Below are positions 54,501 through 62,803 of a stretch of 64,000 nt of DNA, piece by piece. The stretch's first letter is position 1, and each line of letters begins with the position of its first letter. The position numbers and the translations under genes are program-made. Origin of the DNA: Nitrososphaerota archaeon (GTDB lineage: Archaea > Thermoproteota > Nitrososphaeria > Nitrososphaerales > Nitrosopumilaceae). Below the pieces are notes generated by a model. It had not been told where the DNA came from, made no database searches, and worked only from the letters and a program-made list of their open reading frames with translations. The stretch covers positions 186,001 to 250,000 of the forward strand of contig JACQCT010000014.1 of the NCBI GenBank assembly GCA_016201435.1, in the 5' to 3' direction.

Positions 54501-55247
54501 ATGTTCATGAGGCGAAAGGGAATCTGGCTTTCACTTATCTTTCTTTCAAGCGTACTAGTTGTTCCTTTAGGTTATTCAAATGCGGAAATGGAAAATCAGA
54601 ATGAGTCTCAGACTGCTGAAAACGAGACTAGTTCTCAAACTGGTGAAAATGAAACTGCGTCAGTAAACGCTTCTGCCTCTGCACAGGAGAACATTGGTCA
54701 ACAAGTATCTGATTTTGTTCATCAAGCAACAGATCAGTTTAAGCAACAAAAAAACGAGACACGTAACGCAATCAAAGATTGTAGAGAAAAAATCAAGGAT
54801 GCTACTAATGACACGAAAAGCCAAGTGGCAGATGAATGTCATAAAAATCTCCAGCTCATCAAAGAAAAGTACAAAGATGAACGACAGCAATTCCAAGAAC
54901 TATTCAAGAAGTTTAGGGAAAGCATCATCATTTTAAGACATGAAGCAAATGGCATGTCGTCAGTTCATGACAATGATACAGCAGTTAAACAAATTAACGA
55001 TGATGTAGACAAAAATGGATTAAGGGGACTTGAAAATGTATTAAAACATCTAAGGGGAATGGGCCTACAACATGGAAAAATAGGTATGGAACGTGCAATG
55101 GAGATGGTAAATAAAACCAGGGGAATTGAAGGTATGTCGTCTTCTAACTCTTCGCTTTCACAAAATGCACATGGGTTTACTTCTATACGTGGTGATCACA
55201 ACGGTAATGATAAAGGCGCACCCGATGAAGGAAAAGGGAAGAAATAG
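54501..55247 (+). CDS. Secreted helical protein with glycosylation-rich linker
   Basis: 248 residues. Signal peptide (about 5-28). An Asn/Ser/Thr/Glu linker with N-x-T/S sites (NETSS, NETAS, NASAS) leads to a long charged helical region (about 70-150, FKQQKNETRNAIKDCREKIK) with two cysteines, and a Gly/Asn-rich tail. No C-terminal anchor. Divergent from the PEFP gene. Not recognised; possibly a surface or cell-envelope protein. Confidence 0.65.
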   Translation: MFMRRKGIWLSLIFLSSVLVVPLGYSNAEMENQNESQTAENETSSQTGENETASVNASASAQENIGQQVSDFVHQATDQFKQQKNETRNAIKDCREKIKDATNDTKSQVADECHKNLQLIKEKYKDERQQFQELFKKFRESIIILRHEANGMSSVHDNDTAVKQINDDVDKNGLRGLENVLKHLRGMGLQHGKIGMERAMEMVNKTRGIEGMSSSNSSLSQNAHGFTSIRGDHNGNDKGAPDEGKGKK

Positions 55248-55505
55248 ATAATTTTTTTGTTTCATAGCCAGAATCCAAGTTTGTCATTTAATAATACACA
55301 CTATGACTATTGTTAAAGAGTTTCCAACACTAGTTATGAGTTGCTACCCTCTAAGGATGAAAATGCAAATAACTGAAAACCAAGAGATTCCAGATTCTGA
55401 AAATTTTTCCACAGAATAAGGCATTCCACAAACGTCTCAAATAGTACTGTATGTATGATTTAGGTACACACTATCATAAATAGGAAAACAAGAGATTCGT
55501 TTTGT

Positions 55506-56018
55506 ATGGCTATAAGCGTACCAATAAGCACAGAACAATACATATGGCTAAAAGAGATTTCTGACAAGCTTGGTTTGAGCCTGAAAAATACAATTGGGCA
55601 CTTGGTATCTCTCTATTACAAAGAAATGATAAAGGATTCAGTTGAAGAAATAAAAGAAGAGAAAGAGTATTTTCCAAAAATCCACGATATAGAAATGACA
55701 GCTCCCTCATTAATTTATCAACAAAGATCAGCTACCTCTCAAGTTCAACAACAAAGAAATCTTTTTGCAAGTCCACCAATCAGAAACGAACAACCAAATC
55801 CAGTGAAACATACCATTCCACCATCACACCCTGTTTCATCAAATTCATCAGCATGGGCAAATTATGAAAACACTTTGGCTGAAAATCATCAAACCATTCC
55901 AAAGCCGGAGGCATTTACAGTGCCATTATACAATCCTAGTTCACAAGGATGTCCTTCTTGTGGCGCATCAAAAAATTCTGACGCAAAGTTTTGTCATAAC
56001 TGTGGCCATTCGTTATAA
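55506..56018 (+). CDS. Zinc-ribbon protein with N-terminal helical domain
   Basis: 170 residues. N-terminal 45 residues (ISTEQYIWLKEISDKLGLSL) resemble a ribbon-helix-helix-like or short helical binding module; the middle (65-140) is Pro/Ser/Gln-rich and disordered; the C-terminus is a zinc ribbon C-x2-C-x10-C-x2-C (CPSCGASKNSDAKFCHNC). The upstream gap 55248-55505 holds a 38-codon frame at 55303-55419 that I do not call a gene. Function unknown, perhaps regulatory. Confidence 0.65.
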   Translation: MAISVPISTEQYIWLKEISDKLGLSLKNTIGHLVSLYYKEMIKDSVEEIKEEKEYFPKIHDIEMTAPSLIYQQRSATSQVQQQRNLFASPPIRNEQPNPVKHTIPPSHPVSSNSSAWANYENTLAENHQTIPKPEAFTVPLYNPSSQGCPSCGASKNSDAKFCHNCGHSL

Positions 56019-56116
56019 ATCTGACTAGAATCATTTTTATTTTAAATGAATTTGTTTGTTATATTTTATTCCAAATTTACCGAAAATGAAATATACCTGA
56101 TAATCAATTTCCTGCT

Positions 56117-56620
56117 GTGAGATTTCTACTTATTCCTGTTTTGGTATTCTTAATAAGTTCGTGTATAACCGTCGGATTTGTCCATGCTCAGCCTTCTTCT
56201 TTTTTGGTAAAGGATCCTTCCGGTCAACAAACTTTCAATGTTAATTATAACATAGATAGTGGAACAGTAAGCAACATACAAGTCAATACTGATGATGAAT
56301 CTTTATTTGTCGATGTGGTTACCACGGGAAATGGTACTCTGACAATAACACTACCAAGAACGCTGATAGATGCTACAGCAAATGGTGAAGATGATCAATT
56401 CTTTGTCTTAATTGATGGAGAGAATGTTGAATTTCAAGAATTAAAATCAAACACTGCTGACAGGATTCTGACAATTCCCTTTTCAGACGGTTCTCAGGAG
56501 ATAGAGATCATGGGAACACAGGTAGTTCCAGAGTTTGGTCCAATTGCAGTACTAGTATTTGTAATTGCCATAACCTCCATAATTGCAATTTCAAAGACTA
56601 GACCAAATATATCACGGTAA
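56117..56620 (+). CDS. Secreted protein with PEFG-type C-terminal sorting signal
   Basis: 167 residues, GTG start. Signal peptide (about 1-24, ending FVHAQ). A short beta-sandwich (about 25-130) resembles the domain next to PEFG in the 53 kb protein: VDVVTTGNGTLTITLPRTLI and LIDGENVEFQ. Ends VPEFGPIAVLVFVIAITSII then SKTRPNISR. Small surface protein, presumably processed by an archaeosortase. Confidence 0.78.
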   Translation: MRFLLIPVLVFLISSCITVGFVHAQPSSFLVKDPSGQQTFNVNYNIDSGTVSNIQVNTDDESLFVDVVTTGNGTLTITLPRTLIDATANGEDDQFFVLIDGENVEFQELKSNTADRILTIPFSDGSQEIEIMGTQVVPEFGPIAVLVFVIAITSIIAISKTRPNISR

Positions 56621-56715
56621 ATCCACATAACTGCAAACTTGAGTCTAATGAAACTCTGTCCTACCATAATAATGAATTTAATTGAATTTTTATTTAATAA
56701 AAAAGGGGGTGGGAG

Positions 56716-57504
56716 CTACTGATCTCCAATCAAAAATATTACGTCTGCAGTAGTCGTGACATCCTGATCTGATGAGAAAATTTGGGTATCTTTTGCAACT
56801 GAAGATTGCATGGCTCCAGCATAATACATTGGTCTTGGAGGAACATAGTCTGAAAGATTCACCGTTTTCACTCCAATTATTTTCTTACCTAATGGATCAA
56901 GTGCCTTTTCTGCCTTTGATTTGGCATCTAAAACAGCTTTGCTTATCAAATCATTTTGTGCACTTTGTTGCATGCTAGGTGATAAGGAAAACGACACGCC
57001 GTCTACTCTATTTGCACCTGCTCCAACTGCTGAATCTATAATCTTTCCAGTCAAAGATAGCTTGGTTGTCTTGACAAACAAAATGTTTGAAGCTTTGTAT
57101 CCAGTAAGCATTGTTTTCTGTATTCCAGTATATGGTTCTGGCACTGAGTAGTTGTAGACAGGATAGATGTTAAAACTGGCTGTGCTTATCTCATCTTTTG
57201 TTATTCCAAGACTTGTGACTGCAGTAACAACTGAGTCCATTACTTGAGAATTTTCAGAGATTGCATCTTGTGCGGTCTTTGCTTCAGTATCAACACCAAA
57301 CTGCAAGGTTACAATGTCCGGAGATATCGAAGTTGCGGCAGTTCCAGTAACAGTGATTGTTTTTTCACTTGTCGTAAAAGAAACTGGCACCTGTTGCCCA
57401 TATGCTTGATCTTGTGATGTCTGCATGCTAGCTACAATTACTGTTGAAACAATTGCAATAACAGCAAGTGTTGCAAGCATGGTTTTTGTTCTGTTTGTTG
57501 TCAT
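56716..57504 (-). CDS. SIMPL (DUF541) domain protein, secreted
   Basis: 262 residues from ATG at 57504 (frame continues to 57522, but a CCTATATG element at 57524-57531 is 20-27 nt upstream of 57504). Signal/anchor (about 8-35). SIMPL marks: ITVTGTAATSISPDIVTLQFGV, QDAISENSQVMDSVV, GITKDEISTASFNIYPVYNY, GYKASNILFVKTTKLSLTGKIIDSAV and AVLDAKSKAEKAL. Periplasm-facing protein linked elsewhere to stress and oxidative damage; role here unknown. The membrane wHTH gene lies upstream on the same strand. Confidence 0.85.
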   Translation of the reverse strand: MTTNRTKTMLATLAVIAIVSTVIVASMQTSQDQAYGQQVPVSFTTSEKTITVTGTAATSISPDIVTLQFGVDTEAKTAQDAISENSQVMDSVVTAVTSLGITKDEISTASFNIYPVYNYSVPEPYTGIQKTMLTGYKASNILFVKTTKLSLTGKIIDSAVGAGANRVDGVSFSLSPSMQQSAQNDLISKAVLDAKSKAEKALDPLGKKIIGVKTVNLSDYVPPRPMYYAGAMQSSVAKDTQIFSSDQDVTTTADVIFLIGDQ

Positions 57505-57646
57505 TACATCATAATAGAACACAGTGCATATAGGCTTTGATTAAATTTGAATTTAATCTAATTTTTTGCTAAAAAATTATAAAATAATTTCAAATATGAT
57601 ATATTTTTTATTTTTGTCATGAATCATTGAAATTTGTAATTTAAAA

Positions 57647-58378
57647 TTAATTTAATTTTTTTATTTTTCTTCTTTTATTGTATAATCTAATTCCAAAAAA
57701 CACCGCACAAAATATTGCGACACCGCCAAGTACTGCAATTAAAACCATCATTGGTTCTCCAGATAAAACAGATGGTTCCGGAGTGGGAGCTGCTGCAACA
57801 GATGGAACCATAGGTGCTGCGGCATGTACGGATTCTTCAGTTGGAGCAATGTTTTTTGCGGCCATCTGAGGAGCATATGATTCTGTCTCTGGAGATTGAC
57901 TCTTTTCTGCAAAATAAATCCCAGATACGCCAACAGCAAAAGCTGCAAAGCTTGCCAGATACTGCCTAAGCTTTAGCAGTACTGTTTCCTTTTTTGGTTG
58001 CGATACACTGTTACCTGATGAATTTTCTGGAGGAATTATTACAAGCGCAGTCTTTACAGGGCCATAGTATTTCATTTGTTTATTTTTTGAGCTTAATTCT
58101 ATTTTTTCTACTTTTACCAATCCAACGCTTAGCAGTCTGTTTATGTGCCAATTGATTAATGGGAGCGAGATGTTTAACGCCTTTGCCAAATCATTTGGGC
58201 TTGCAATTCCTTGCGAAATCTTTCCAAATATAGCTCTGCCCGTATCGTTTGCCAATTCTTCACCAATGATTTTAATTCGCTCATCTTCAGTACTTATAAT
58301 TTCAAGATATTCTTCAGCTTTGACGGCAAGATCGTCTATTTCTTGATCTTTCATAGAATCATTATCGACATCACGCAT
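57647..58378 (-). CDS. Membrane-anchored winged-helix regulator
   Basis: 243 residues from ATG at 58378; a TTTTAAAT element (58399-58406) 21-28 nt upstream supports this over the longer frame to 58417. N-terminal ArsR-like winged helix (about 30-110: NDTGRAIFGKISQGIASPND then INWHINRLLSVGLVKV), then two membrane helices (about 140-158 and 208-230) enclosing a Pro/Ala/Glu-rich outer loop. A one-component transmembrane regulator: DNA-binding inside, sensor loop outside. The SIMPL gene downstream on the same strand could be a target; inference. Confidence 0.72.
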   Translation of the reverse strand: MRDVDNDSMKDQEIDDLAVKAEEYLEIISTEDERIKIIGEELANDTGRAIFGKISQGIASPNDLAKALNISLPLINWHINRLLSVGLVKVEKIELSSKNKQMKYYGPVKTALVIIPPENSSGNSVSQPKKETVLLKLRQYLASFAAFAVGVSGIYFAEKSQSPETESYAPQMAAKNIAPTEESVHAAAPMVPSVAAAPTPEPSVLSGEPMMVLIAVLGGVAIFCAVFFGIRLYNKRRKIKKLN

Positions 58379-58553
58379 GATTAGTATCTGTGTCTTCCAT
58401 TTAAAAGGGCTTTTCATGAATTATTCAGTACGGGTTTCAAGGACAAAAAGTGTCAGAATATTTGTAAATTCATTAGCAGCCAGCCAAATAATGTTTTTAA
58501 AGATTTGGTAGTATTGATACGACTTTTTTATTTATTCTAGTTGTGGTTTGATA

Positions 58554-58658
58554 GTGAGCTCAAAAATAAATGGTGAGCCACCAAACATACCAAATTACCC
58601 ACAACAGGGGCAACAAGTAATCCACCCCCTGTTGGTTATTTTCTATTTAATCTCATGA
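58554..58658 (+). CDS. Possible 34-residue microprotein overlapping a hairpin
   Basis: GTG at 58554 to TGA at 58658 reads VSSKINGEPPNIPNYPQQGQ then QVIHPLLVIFYLIS: a Pro/Gln-rich start and a hydrophobic end. A perfect 9-nt inverted repeat CAACAGGGG/CCCCTGTTG (15-nt loop, about 58604-58636) lies inside it. An AT-rich TATA-like stretch is 20-30 nt upstream. Could equally be a structured RNA or terminator element. Weak. Confidence 0.25.
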   Translation: MSSKINGEPPNIPNYPQQGQQVIHPLLVIFYLIS

Positions 58659-58664
58659 AGTTAT

Positions 58665-59099
58665 TTATTGCAAAAATCTTGGAATCTTTTTCACAATGTG
58701 AGAAATTGAAACTCTACCAGGTCCAGTTACTATAAGGACCAAAAGTATGGCTAGTGCAATCAGATCAATCTCCGCTCCTCCCTGCCCAGAAAAGCTCTTT
58801 AATTTTTTTATAAATAGTATCACACCAAGCATTTCTATTGCAAGAAGAGAACTTGAAATTCTAGTAAGAATTCCCAACACGAGCAGAATACCTCCAAGAA
58901 GCTCCAAAATTCCTATAGGAAATTGTAATTCTGTAGGAAGGCCCACATTTACGAAAAAATTTGAAAATTCAGGATTAAATTTTCCAGTACTGTGAACTAT
59001 AAAGAGAACTCCAGCTACTGATCTTATCCCAAAATGTGCAATGTCATGCAATTTACTTTCCTTGATTCTTGCGTCAGTCAATTTCCATTTAATTATCAA
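58665..59099 (-). CDS. DoxX-family membrane protein
   Basis: 144 residues with four hydrophobic segments. Family marks: FGIRSVAGVLFIVHSTGKF, NVGLPTELQFPIGILELLGGILLVLGILTR and GGAEIDLIALAILLVLI. DoxX proteins are small quinone-associated membrane proteins; partner unknown. TTG start is the first codon of the frame. Confidence 0.85.
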   Translation of the reverse strand: MIIKWKLTDARIKESKLHDIAHFGIRSVAGVLFIVHSTGKFNPEFSNFFVNVGLPTELQFPIGILELLGGILLVLGILTRISSSLLAIEMLGVILFIKKLKSFSGQGGAEIDLIALAILLVLIVTGPGRVSISHIVKKIPRFLQ

Positions 59100-59327
59100 A
59101 ATAATGATAAATTGAACTTTGCTATTATCACATATGCTATAATTTGTAAATTATTGGAGTGACTAACAGTCATAAAACTTGGTCACATGCAATTTTGTCA
59201 ACAAACAAACTTACCATTAGTTAAGGTAATTCAATACACACTCTTGTTAAGATGTATCTTTGAATAGCAAGCATGATAAGTGGAATCGTACAAATGTATT
59301 TACGAATGAAAATACAAGTGATAATCA

Positions 59328-59942
59328 ATGGATGACATTATGATTAATTCATCACAGGAAGGACGAGGACATATAGATGAGTTAGATGTAAGACCAAATG
59401 ATTCCAAAGTTCTGGATGTGTTAAGTGAGAACAATTCAAACTATACCTTTAGAGGAATAATGAGAAAATTAGGCATGCATCAGGAAAGTTTGTCACGTTC
59501 ATTACAACGATTACATGAATTAGATCTAATAGAAAAATCCCAATTAGGTTACAAGCTAAGTGAAAAAGGAGCTTTTCTCGCAAAAGAAGATCCTAAACTA
59601 AAAATTTCATACACTCCACTTCTTCAGACATATGTACCATCAAATGTTCATGCAAGTGATATAATCAGCAGCATGGCTGGGCGATGGTTCAAAAATCTAC
59701 GATGGATTGGCATGGTAGAAAGTCAAACTGATCACGTATTGCAGTGGTTAAGCGAGTTTGGTTCATTTGATCTAAATCTTCGAGTTGCACCAAATTACAT
59801 AACCATAGAATCAAGCGCAGCAAATGAGAAAGACAAGGCAGATGCCATGATTAGTGCATATAGAATTATCCAAGAAGTATCTAAACTATATGGGAACCAA
59901 TACGGTAGCTTTTCAACAAATCCAAATAACAAATTAAACTAA
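59328..59942 (+). CDS. Winged-helix transcriptional regulator-like protein
   Basis: 204 residues. Winged helix at about 22-85 (KVLDVLSENNSNYTFRGIMR, QESLSRSLQRLHELDLIEKS, YKLSEKGAFLAK) typical of MarR/ArnR-like archaeal regulators. The C-terminal half (95-200) is an uncharacterised alpha/beta domain with SSMAGRWFKNLRWIGM, perhaps the effector site. ATG at 59328; other ATG at 59340. It precedes the proteasome operon by 59 nt. Confidence 0.75.
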   Translation: MDDIMINSSQEGRGHIDELDVRPNDSKVLDVLSENNSNYTFRGIMRKLGMHQESLSRSLQRLHELDLIEKSQLGYKLSEKGAFLAKEDPKLKISYTPLLQTYVPSNVHASDIISSMAGRWFKNLRWIGMVESQTDHVLQWLSEFGSFDLNLRVAPNYITIESSAANEKDKADAMISAYRIIQEVSKLYGNQYGSFSTNPNNKLN

Positions 59943-60001
59943 ACTGTGACTAAATTTTTTGATGCGTGGTCAACTAATAGTTAGGGTTCCATTATAGTAT
60001 C

Positions 60002-60580
60002 ATGACAACAATAGTTGGAATAAAGACAAAAGAGGGAGTTGTTCTTGGTTCTGATAAAAGAGCAAGCAAGGGCTTTTTCATTGGATCAAAGATAACACAA
60101 AAAATTGCAAAAATTGATGACACTTTGGCAATAGCAATAGCAGGACAGCTATCAGATGCAGAATATCTGATCAAAGTTGCAAAAGCGGAAAGAAAGCTGA
60201 TGGAGTTACGGCGAGGATTTCCATTAGATGTAAAAGAATCAACTAGACTGATTGCAAATTTGGCATACTCAGGCCTCAGAAACTACCAACCATATTACGT
60301 AGAATTGTTGGTTGCAGGCGTTGATCAAGACGGAGGACATGTCTTTGTTGCTGACATGAGTGGTGCAATAACTAACGAAGATTTTGCAGCATCAGGTTCT
60401 GGCTCACCAATAGCATATGGGGTTCTTGAAAGCGTATACAACAAGGACATTACAAATGAAAAAGCAAAAGAGATAGTAAGTAAGGCGGTGGCTGCTGCAA
60501 TGGAACGCGATCCTGGCTCTGGCAATGGAATTGACGTATTAGCAATTCCAAACTTGTTGGTAAAGGAGGTCACTAGATAA
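60002..60580 (+). CDS. psmB: Proteasome beta subunit
   Basis: 192 residues with almost no propeptide: MTTIVGIKTKEGVVLGSDKRAS. After Met removal the catalytic Thr is exposed; the Asp of GSDKRAS (Thr1/Asp17 pattern) and Lys in SKITQKIAKIDD complete the site, followed by the Gly-rich FAASGSGSPIAYGV with the conserved Ser. Active protease of the 20S core. Same operon as the next gene (no spacer; SD AAGGAGGT at 60563-60570). Confidence 0.95.
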   Translation: MTTIVGIKTKEGVVLGSDKRASKGFFIGSKITQKIAKIDDTLAIAIAGQLSDAEYLIKVAKAERKLMELRRGFPLDVKESTRLIANLAYSGLRNYQPYYVELLVAGVDQDGGHVFVADMSGAITNEDFAASGSGSPIAYGVLESVYNKDITNEKAKEIVSKAVAAAMERDPGSGNGIDVLAIPNLLVKEVTR

Positions 60581-61252
60581 ATGTCAGAAGACTCGTCTGC
60601 AGGATTTGGAGGCAGATATACAAACTTTTACGGCCCACAGGGTAGACTAGTTCTAGTTGATAGTGCATTAGAGGCAGTAAACCGAGGTTCAACTACAATT
60701 GGAATCAAAACGCCCGAATTTGCCTTGATATCAAGCCACATCAAACCAACACGTACATTGATAGATCCATCAGAGAAGATATTTGTCATTGACTCACATG
60801 TTGGTGCCACAGGCTCTGGATACATTGGTGACATCTTGCAACTAATTGATGAGCTACGAGTAGAGGCCCAAAGACACAGACTAACCTTTGAGAATACCAT
60901 TGACGTAAGCTCTTTAGCAAAACATCTTGGGACATTCTTACATAGATATACGATCTATGCAGTAAGGCCACAAGCTGCTTCAGTAATAATAGCAGGTGTT
61001 GATCAAAAGGGAGTTCAACTATACCAAGTAGATCCTAGTGGAACATTCTTTGGAGGATCAGGATTTGCAATAGGTCAATCCTCAGATCTAGCGTTAACTG
61101 AGATTCAAAGAGAATATAGTGCAGACATGAATATAGAACAAGCACTCAAGCTAAGCAACAATGCCATAGAAAAGGCGCTTGGTGAAAGACCAGTTGTGGA
61201 AACTGGAATTGTTACCATAAAAGAAAAAGAATTCAAAAAAATTCCACAGTAA
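60581..61252 (+). CDS. Divergent proteasome alpha-like subunit
   Basis: 223 residues directly after psmB, with Shine-Dalgarno AAGGAGGT 10 nt before the ATG. It retains PQGRLVLVDSALEAVNRGST then TIGIKTPEFALIS, matching the alpha-subunit helix H0 and first strand (SPDGRLYQVEYAxEAVxRGST), but the YDRAxTxF segment at the N-terminus is replaced by YTNFYGP, and the rest (GYIGDILQLIDELRVEAQRH, SSLAKHLGTFLHRYT) diverges. Possibly a specialised alpha subunit altering gate or activator docking. Homology clear, exact role not. Confidence 0.8.
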   Translation: MSEDSSAGFGGRYTNFYGPQGRLVLVDSALEAVNRGSTTIGIKTPEFALISSHIKPTRTLIDPSEKIFVIDSHVGATGSGYIGDILQLIDELRVEAQRHRLTFENTIDVSSLAKHLGTFLHRYTIYAVRPQAASVIIAGVDQKGVQLYQVDPSGTFFGGSGFAIGQSSDLALTEIQREYSADMNIEQALKLSNNAIEKALGERPVVETGIVTIKEKEFKKIPQ

Positions 61253-61270
61253 TTTTTTTATTTTTTACTG
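61250..61270 (+). terminator. T-rich convergent terminator region
   Basis: The stop of the alpha-like gene runs into AGTAATTTTTTTATTTTTTACT, an inverted-repeat-like element with two T-runs, shared with the convergent SWIM gene. Oligo-T termination is normal for archaeal RNA polymerase. Confidence 0.4.
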
Positions 61271-61515
61271 TTAAGGTTTTCTTTCATTTCTTTGAAAATT
61301 CTTACTGCTTCAAGATGAGAGCAGTTTGCTTTTATGCCCTTTCCGTGATGGAATTTGTAGAAATTTTTGAATCCCAGACAGTCACATGAATCTGATGTTA
61401 TAAAATATGATTTCGATGGATCACTTGAGGACTTTACCTGATACAGGTCATCTTCTATTTTCACTACACCGTTTTTAGCAAGATCTCTTGCTTTGCGAAT
61501 AGTTCCTGCACTCAT
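61258..61515 (-). CDS. SWIM zinc-finger protein
   Basis: 85 residues. The SWIM pattern C-x-C-xn-C-x-H is seen as CDC ... CSH (SDSCDCLGFKNFYKFHHGKG then IKANCSHLEAV). N-terminal part KARDLAKNGVVKIEDDLYQVKS is a short beta element common to this small family. SWIM modules bind DNA or proteins. Convergent with the proteasome operon. Confidence 0.82.
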   Translation of the reverse strand: MSAGTIRKARDLAKNGVVKIEDDLYQVKSSSDPSKSYFITSDSCDCLGFKNFYKFHHGKGIKANCSHLEAVRIFKEMKENLNSKK

Positions 61516-61570
61516 GTTAAAGTAGATATGTTTGTTCTTTTTAAAACCTATTCTTTAGTTCTAAGATTCT

Positions 61571-62056
61571 TTATTGTAGTGGTTGTGATATTTTGCCTTC
61601 ATTTTTAGCAATATAGGAATCAGCATTTGCAGATATTTTTTTTAGTATGTTTTTAGTAATTTCCAAATCATTTTCTGGAATATTTTTAAAAAAAATCTTT
61701 CTCATACGGAGGATGATTTCTATTATCGGATCAACAAATGATTCAGATTTTGCTGTTAGAAATACGTTGTTATTTCTCCTATCTTTTGAATCAGTTTTGC
61801 GCTCAACTAATCCCTTTTTTTCCATGCCGTCAATTATTGGAACAAGTGTTGTACTATCAACAAAAATTCTTTCCGCAAGATCTTTTTGTGAAAGTCCATT
61901 TTGAATAGATAATACAAGTATGACCTTCCATTGACCACTTGAAAGTCCATACTGTCCGCGCAATTCAACATCTAATGCTTTCTCAAGAGATTTTGAGGTA
62001 CTCTTAATAATCAAGCCTAGACTGTTTTCAAAGTCAAGTTTTTTCATAATTGGCAT
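61571..62056 (-). CDS. MarR-family transcriptional regulator
   Basis: 161 residues, or 158 from the ATG at 62047. MarR fold: LSSGQWKVILVLSIQNGLSQ, DLAERIFVDSTTLVPIIDGM (recognition helix), KGLVERKTDSKDRRNNNVFLT (wing). Flanking helices form the dimer. It is divergent from a secreted-protein operon with a 69 bp gap; two palindromic sites, one over its own start codon, are a probable autoregulatory operator. Confidence 0.88.
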   Translation of the reverse strand: MPIMKKLDFENSLGLIIKSTSKSLEKALDVELRGQYGLSSGQWKVILVLSIQNGLSQKDLAERIFVDSTTLVPIIDGMEKKGLVERKTDSKDRRNNNVFLTAKSESFVDPIIEIILRMRKIFFKNIPENDLEITKNILKKISANADSYIAKNEGKISQPLQ

Positions 62057-62103
62057 ACCATTGAACCTGATACAAATGATTGGTATACCAATAGTTATAT
62101 ACC
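62049..62103. promoter_or_regulatory. Two-site MarR operator and divergent promoter
   Basis: Perfect palindrome ATTGGTATACCAAT at 62079-62092, and a near copy ATTGGCATACCATT at 62049-62062, their centres exactly 30 bp apart (about three turns). The TATA of the plus-strand gene (TTATATAC, about 62095-62102) directly follows the perfect site and is 24-31 nt before the ATG at 62126. The imperfect site covers the MarR start codon at 62056, and the TATACC core of the perfect site is 26-32 nt before that start. A bound dimer would shut both promoters. Confidence 0.75.
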
Positions 62104-62125
62104 TTTAAGCTAATTATCTTTCGGG

Positions 62126-62803
62126 ATGTTAGATGGGAGATTCGTTATCAGATCTCTGGTAGCTACAATAAGCATCGCATTATTATTCACGACATTAGCG
62201 GGCACACAATCTGCTCAAGGTCAACTTCAATCAGGCAATCAATCGCAATTTCAATCCCATACCATTACAGGGGATGCTTTAAAAAATAACCCCATGGCAC
62301 AGAAAATTTTGCTTGAAATAGAATATTCCAAAAAACAGATTGCAGAACTGCAAAAAAATCAAAAGGAGACAGAGCTAAATAAAAAACTAATTGATCAGCA
62401 GAGATTGATTGCTGCACAATTAGAAAAACAGGCACAGCAAATAATGGAAATCAATAATTTGCCACATACACCGACAGTTGCTTTTAGAAGCTTTGTTTCT
62501 ACTGTAAACAATACAAAAATACAAAATGTTTTCTGGGGAGAGTTTAATTTTACATCACAAAGAATTGATGCAGGACATGCAGCAATGAAAAAAGTTCTTG
62601 ATAATGGTGGCACATGGGAAGAAGCAATGCTGGTATTTACCAAATATGCAGCAATAAAACATTCGGAATTGATTCTAGTAAACGCAAAGTTGAACATACA
62701 AAATGGACTTGCAGATTCCAAGATTCAAAAAAACTTTAATGAAAAAGGAATGTTGCCTGATAATTACATAAAAGTACCATCATCTGTTTATTCACATGCC
62801 TAA
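62126..62803 (+). CDS. Secreted coiled-coil protein
   Basis: 225 residues. Signal peptide (about 8-32, ending SAQGQ). A Gln/Asn-rich linker, then a coiled coil (about 58-110, KILLEIEYSKKQIAELQKNQ). The C-terminal part (115-225) is a compact helical domain, TWEEAMLVFTKYAAIKHSEL. Head gene of a MarR-controlled operon; overlaps the next gene by 8 nt. Not recognised. Confidence 0.7.
   Translation: MLDGRFVIRSLVATISIALLFTTLAGTQSAQGQLQSGNQSQFQSHTITGDALKNNPMAQKILLEIEYSKKQIAELQKNQKETELNKKLIDQQRLIAAQLEKQAQQIMEINNLPHTPTVAFRSFVSTVNNTKIQNVFWGEFNFTSQRIDAGHAAMKKVLDNGGTWEEAMLVFTKYAAIKHSELILVNAKLNIQNGLADSKIQKNFNEKGMLPDNYIKVPSSVYSHA

Noticed and set aside
55303-55419. 38-codon frame in the gap 55248-55505
   Set aside because: TATA-like element is too close to the ATG and the peptide shows no conserved pattern; could be real but not supported.
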